DNA of 64,000 nt from Stomorhina lunata (Eukaryota; Arthropoda; Insecta; Diptera; Rhiniidae). Numbering within the stretch: the first letter of the stretch is position 1; every line of letters begins with the position of its first letter. The position numbers and the translations under genes were made by a program. The stretch is taken from contig OW121743.1 of assembly GCA_933228675.1 (NCBI GenBank), positions 19,917,651-19,981,650 on the forward strand. Reading direction: 5' to 3'. The notes beneath the pieces were generated by a model, which did not search any database, was not told the DNA's origin, and was given only the letters and a program-made list of their open reading frames with translations. Shown here one piece after another: positions 62,131 through 64,000 of the stretch.

Positions 62131-63362
62131 ATACTCTAGCTCTTTTATGATTCAATTTTCTTGTTTTAAAAAATTTGCCCATTTCTGCCTTTTCTTCTCT
62201 TTTGTGACGTTTTACGTTTTAGCTTTCGAATTTTGCCTCTAGAATAATTCATTCATTTTATTTTAATTGAAAATAAGGAAATTTATTGTGTGAGGTTTTG
62301 GGTTTTATTTGTTGTTTTTGCCCCATTGCCATTATTTAAAATCTAATTTGTAGACAATATTATTTTATTGCAACGTTTCTGGATATTTCTGTGCAAATTT
62401 AATTTATTTATGACATTTTATAAATTTATTTTGAGGCTGTAATTTGCCTTCATTTATTTTAGTACCCAGGAAATATTAAAAGTGATTTTAGATTAAAATC
62501 TTAGATGTTGTTATTTTATTTTTATTAATGTTTCAAATGTTTAAAATAAAGAATAATTATAGGATTCAAAATTAGTTTATTTAAAGGTAATTCAAACTTC
62601 AAATTTGTTTGAATAATATCTTTTGGTTATTATTTATAAAATTTATTGCATTTCCTATTGGCATAAAAATTTCACAGTATTTCAATAATTTCCGTTTTAA
62701 ATTTAATTTGAAATTAATTTGCATAACATAGTTTCAGGCTGTACTAACAACTCTTTTATTCAAAAAAAAAAAAAAAAAAAACACAATTCCAAATTGAAAA
62801 TATAAACTAGAATGTAGGAAATATAGGTTAATAATTTTCTATTTGGTTTGGTTTTTATTATCTCTTTCTGGGTATTATTATTATTTTTTTTATATTCAAT
62901 AGCCTACAAATGCCTACAGTTCGTTAAACAAATACCACAACTCCCTGATGTATAGAAATGACACTATAATAAGCCTTATTGTAGGCTACATACAACATTA
63001 GTTTTTCATTTTCTAGGGAAAAGCAGAAAAAAAAACTGAGAAAAAACTAGCAAACAAATAGAAATAGAGATAGAGAAAAAAGCAAATACTGAACTGAAAC
63101 AATAATAAAAATGTGTAATTTACAGCATACCTTTAGGGAGTGGGTGATGCGTTTTGTTGTCGTTTTGTGGTTATTACGCAGAAAAAACGAGGATATGTAA
63201 ATGAAAATTTGTTTCTATTAAATAAAAACTTGTAACAAAGAAGCTTAAATTTAATACTAGTTATTTGAGAACAAATTGAATAAGTTTAAAGGAGCTTTTA
63301 ATTAATCTTTTAAACTGCTTAAAGAAGCTTGGAAAAGGGTTTTATTCTAGTTAAGTTTAATT
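62131..63362. other. AT-rich unique DNA between two 12-bp satellites
   Basis: No supported gene. A poly-A tract is near 62762-62780, and GCATACCTTTAGG is at 63125-63137. Confidence 0.55.
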
Positions 63363-64000
63363 ATAGTTCAGTTCTAGTTTAGTTCTAGTTCAGTTCTAGT
63401 TCAGTTCTAGTTCAGTTCTAGTTCAGTTCTAGTTCAGTTCTAGTTCAGTTCTAGTTCAGTTCTAGTTCAGTTCTAGTTCAGTTCTTGTTCAGTTCTAGTT
63501 CAGTTCTAGTTCAGTTCTAGTTCAGTTCTAGTTCAGTTCTAGTTCAGTTCTAGTTCAGTTCTAGTTCAGTTCTAGTTCAGTTCTAGTTCAGTTCTAGTTC
63601 AGTTCTAGTTCAGTTCTAGTTCAGTTCTAGTTCAGTTCTAGTTCAGTTCTAGTTCAGTTCTAGTTCAGTTCTAGTTCAGTTCTAGTTCAGTTCTAGTTCA
63701 GTTCTAGTTCAGTTCTAGTTCAGTTCTAGTTCAGTTCTAGTTCAGTTCTAGTTCAGTTCTAGTTCAGTTCTAGTTCAGTTCTAGTTCAGTTCTAGTTCAG
63801 TTCTAGTTCAGTTCTAGTTCAGTTCTAGTTCAGTTCTAGTTCAGTTCTAGTTCAGTTCTAGTTCAGTTCTAGTTCAGTTCTAGTTCAGTTCTAGTTCAGT
63901 TCTAGTTCAGTTCTAGTTCAGTTCTAGTTCAGTTCTAGTTCAGTTCTAGTTCAGTTCTAGTTCAGTTCTAGTTCAGTTCTAGTTCAGTTCTAGTTCAGTT
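63363..64000. repeat. 12-bp satellite E2, runs off window
   Basis: About 53 units of TTCTAGTTCAGT, one base different from E1 (CAGT for CTGT). A single variant unit (GTTCTTGTTCAG) lies near 63481. The array continues beyond 64000. Confidence 0.97.

Overview
The window looks like gene-poor, AT-rich heterochromatin or giant-intron DNA from a higher fly (calyptrate or blow-fly-like Diptera is an inference). The grounds are extreme AT content, almost no coding sequence, many kilobases of minisatellite, an RNase H-bearing LINE, a Tc1/mariner remnant, and a dispersed repeat of a style common in fly intergenic DNA. There is no bacterial-type gene organisation, no complete tRNA or rRNA gene and no CRISPR array.

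Most of the sequence is tandem repeat. Family A (31-32 bp, built on CTATAGAAAAATATTTC) fills 1-1473, 2658-4070 and 15366-18560. Family B (35 bp, a 16-bp palindrome plus the hairpin GCTCTT-NNN-AAGAGC) fills 15095-15365, 20231-22210, 23656-23865, 25662-27041, 28081-29750 and 31561-33330, in both orientations. Families C and D (both 34 bp, both starting TTCAATCGTGGGT) fill 34371-36640, 38606-42180, 42966-45560 and 48901-50800. A decayed ~130-bp satellite spans 10040-13880. A 27-bp repeat and two related 12-bp satellites occupy the right end and run off the window.

Mobile elements are nested in these arrays. A 1184-bp near-perfect foldback (1474-2657) sits in family A. Each half carries a textbook hammerhead ribozyme, one per strand, and the repeat unit begins at the predicted self-cleavage site, as in retrozymes and Penelope-like elements. 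A diverged relative at about 8180-8450 keeps the ribozyme core and a 10-bp-stem/8-nt-loop hairpin in the same opposed orientation. I consider this the most interesting system here. Also present are an internally deleted mariner-like element (5972-6519), a 5'-truncated LINE with intact RNase H but a deleted RT core (about 23866-25661), and a 4.68-kb TA-flanked inverted-repeat element (55099-59779) that splits a 12-bp satellite and contains a decayed second LINE.

The only plausible host coding sequence is a short open segment ending at 19197, probably an exon, preceded by 191 nt with no AG dinucleotide. I do not recognise the gene. The remaining unique stretches are AT-rich, with scattered short dispersed motifs and two notable hairpins (7590-7637 and 53592-53624). 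If the exon is real, the window would be mostly the introns of one long gene whose introns are filled with minisatellite; that is inference.
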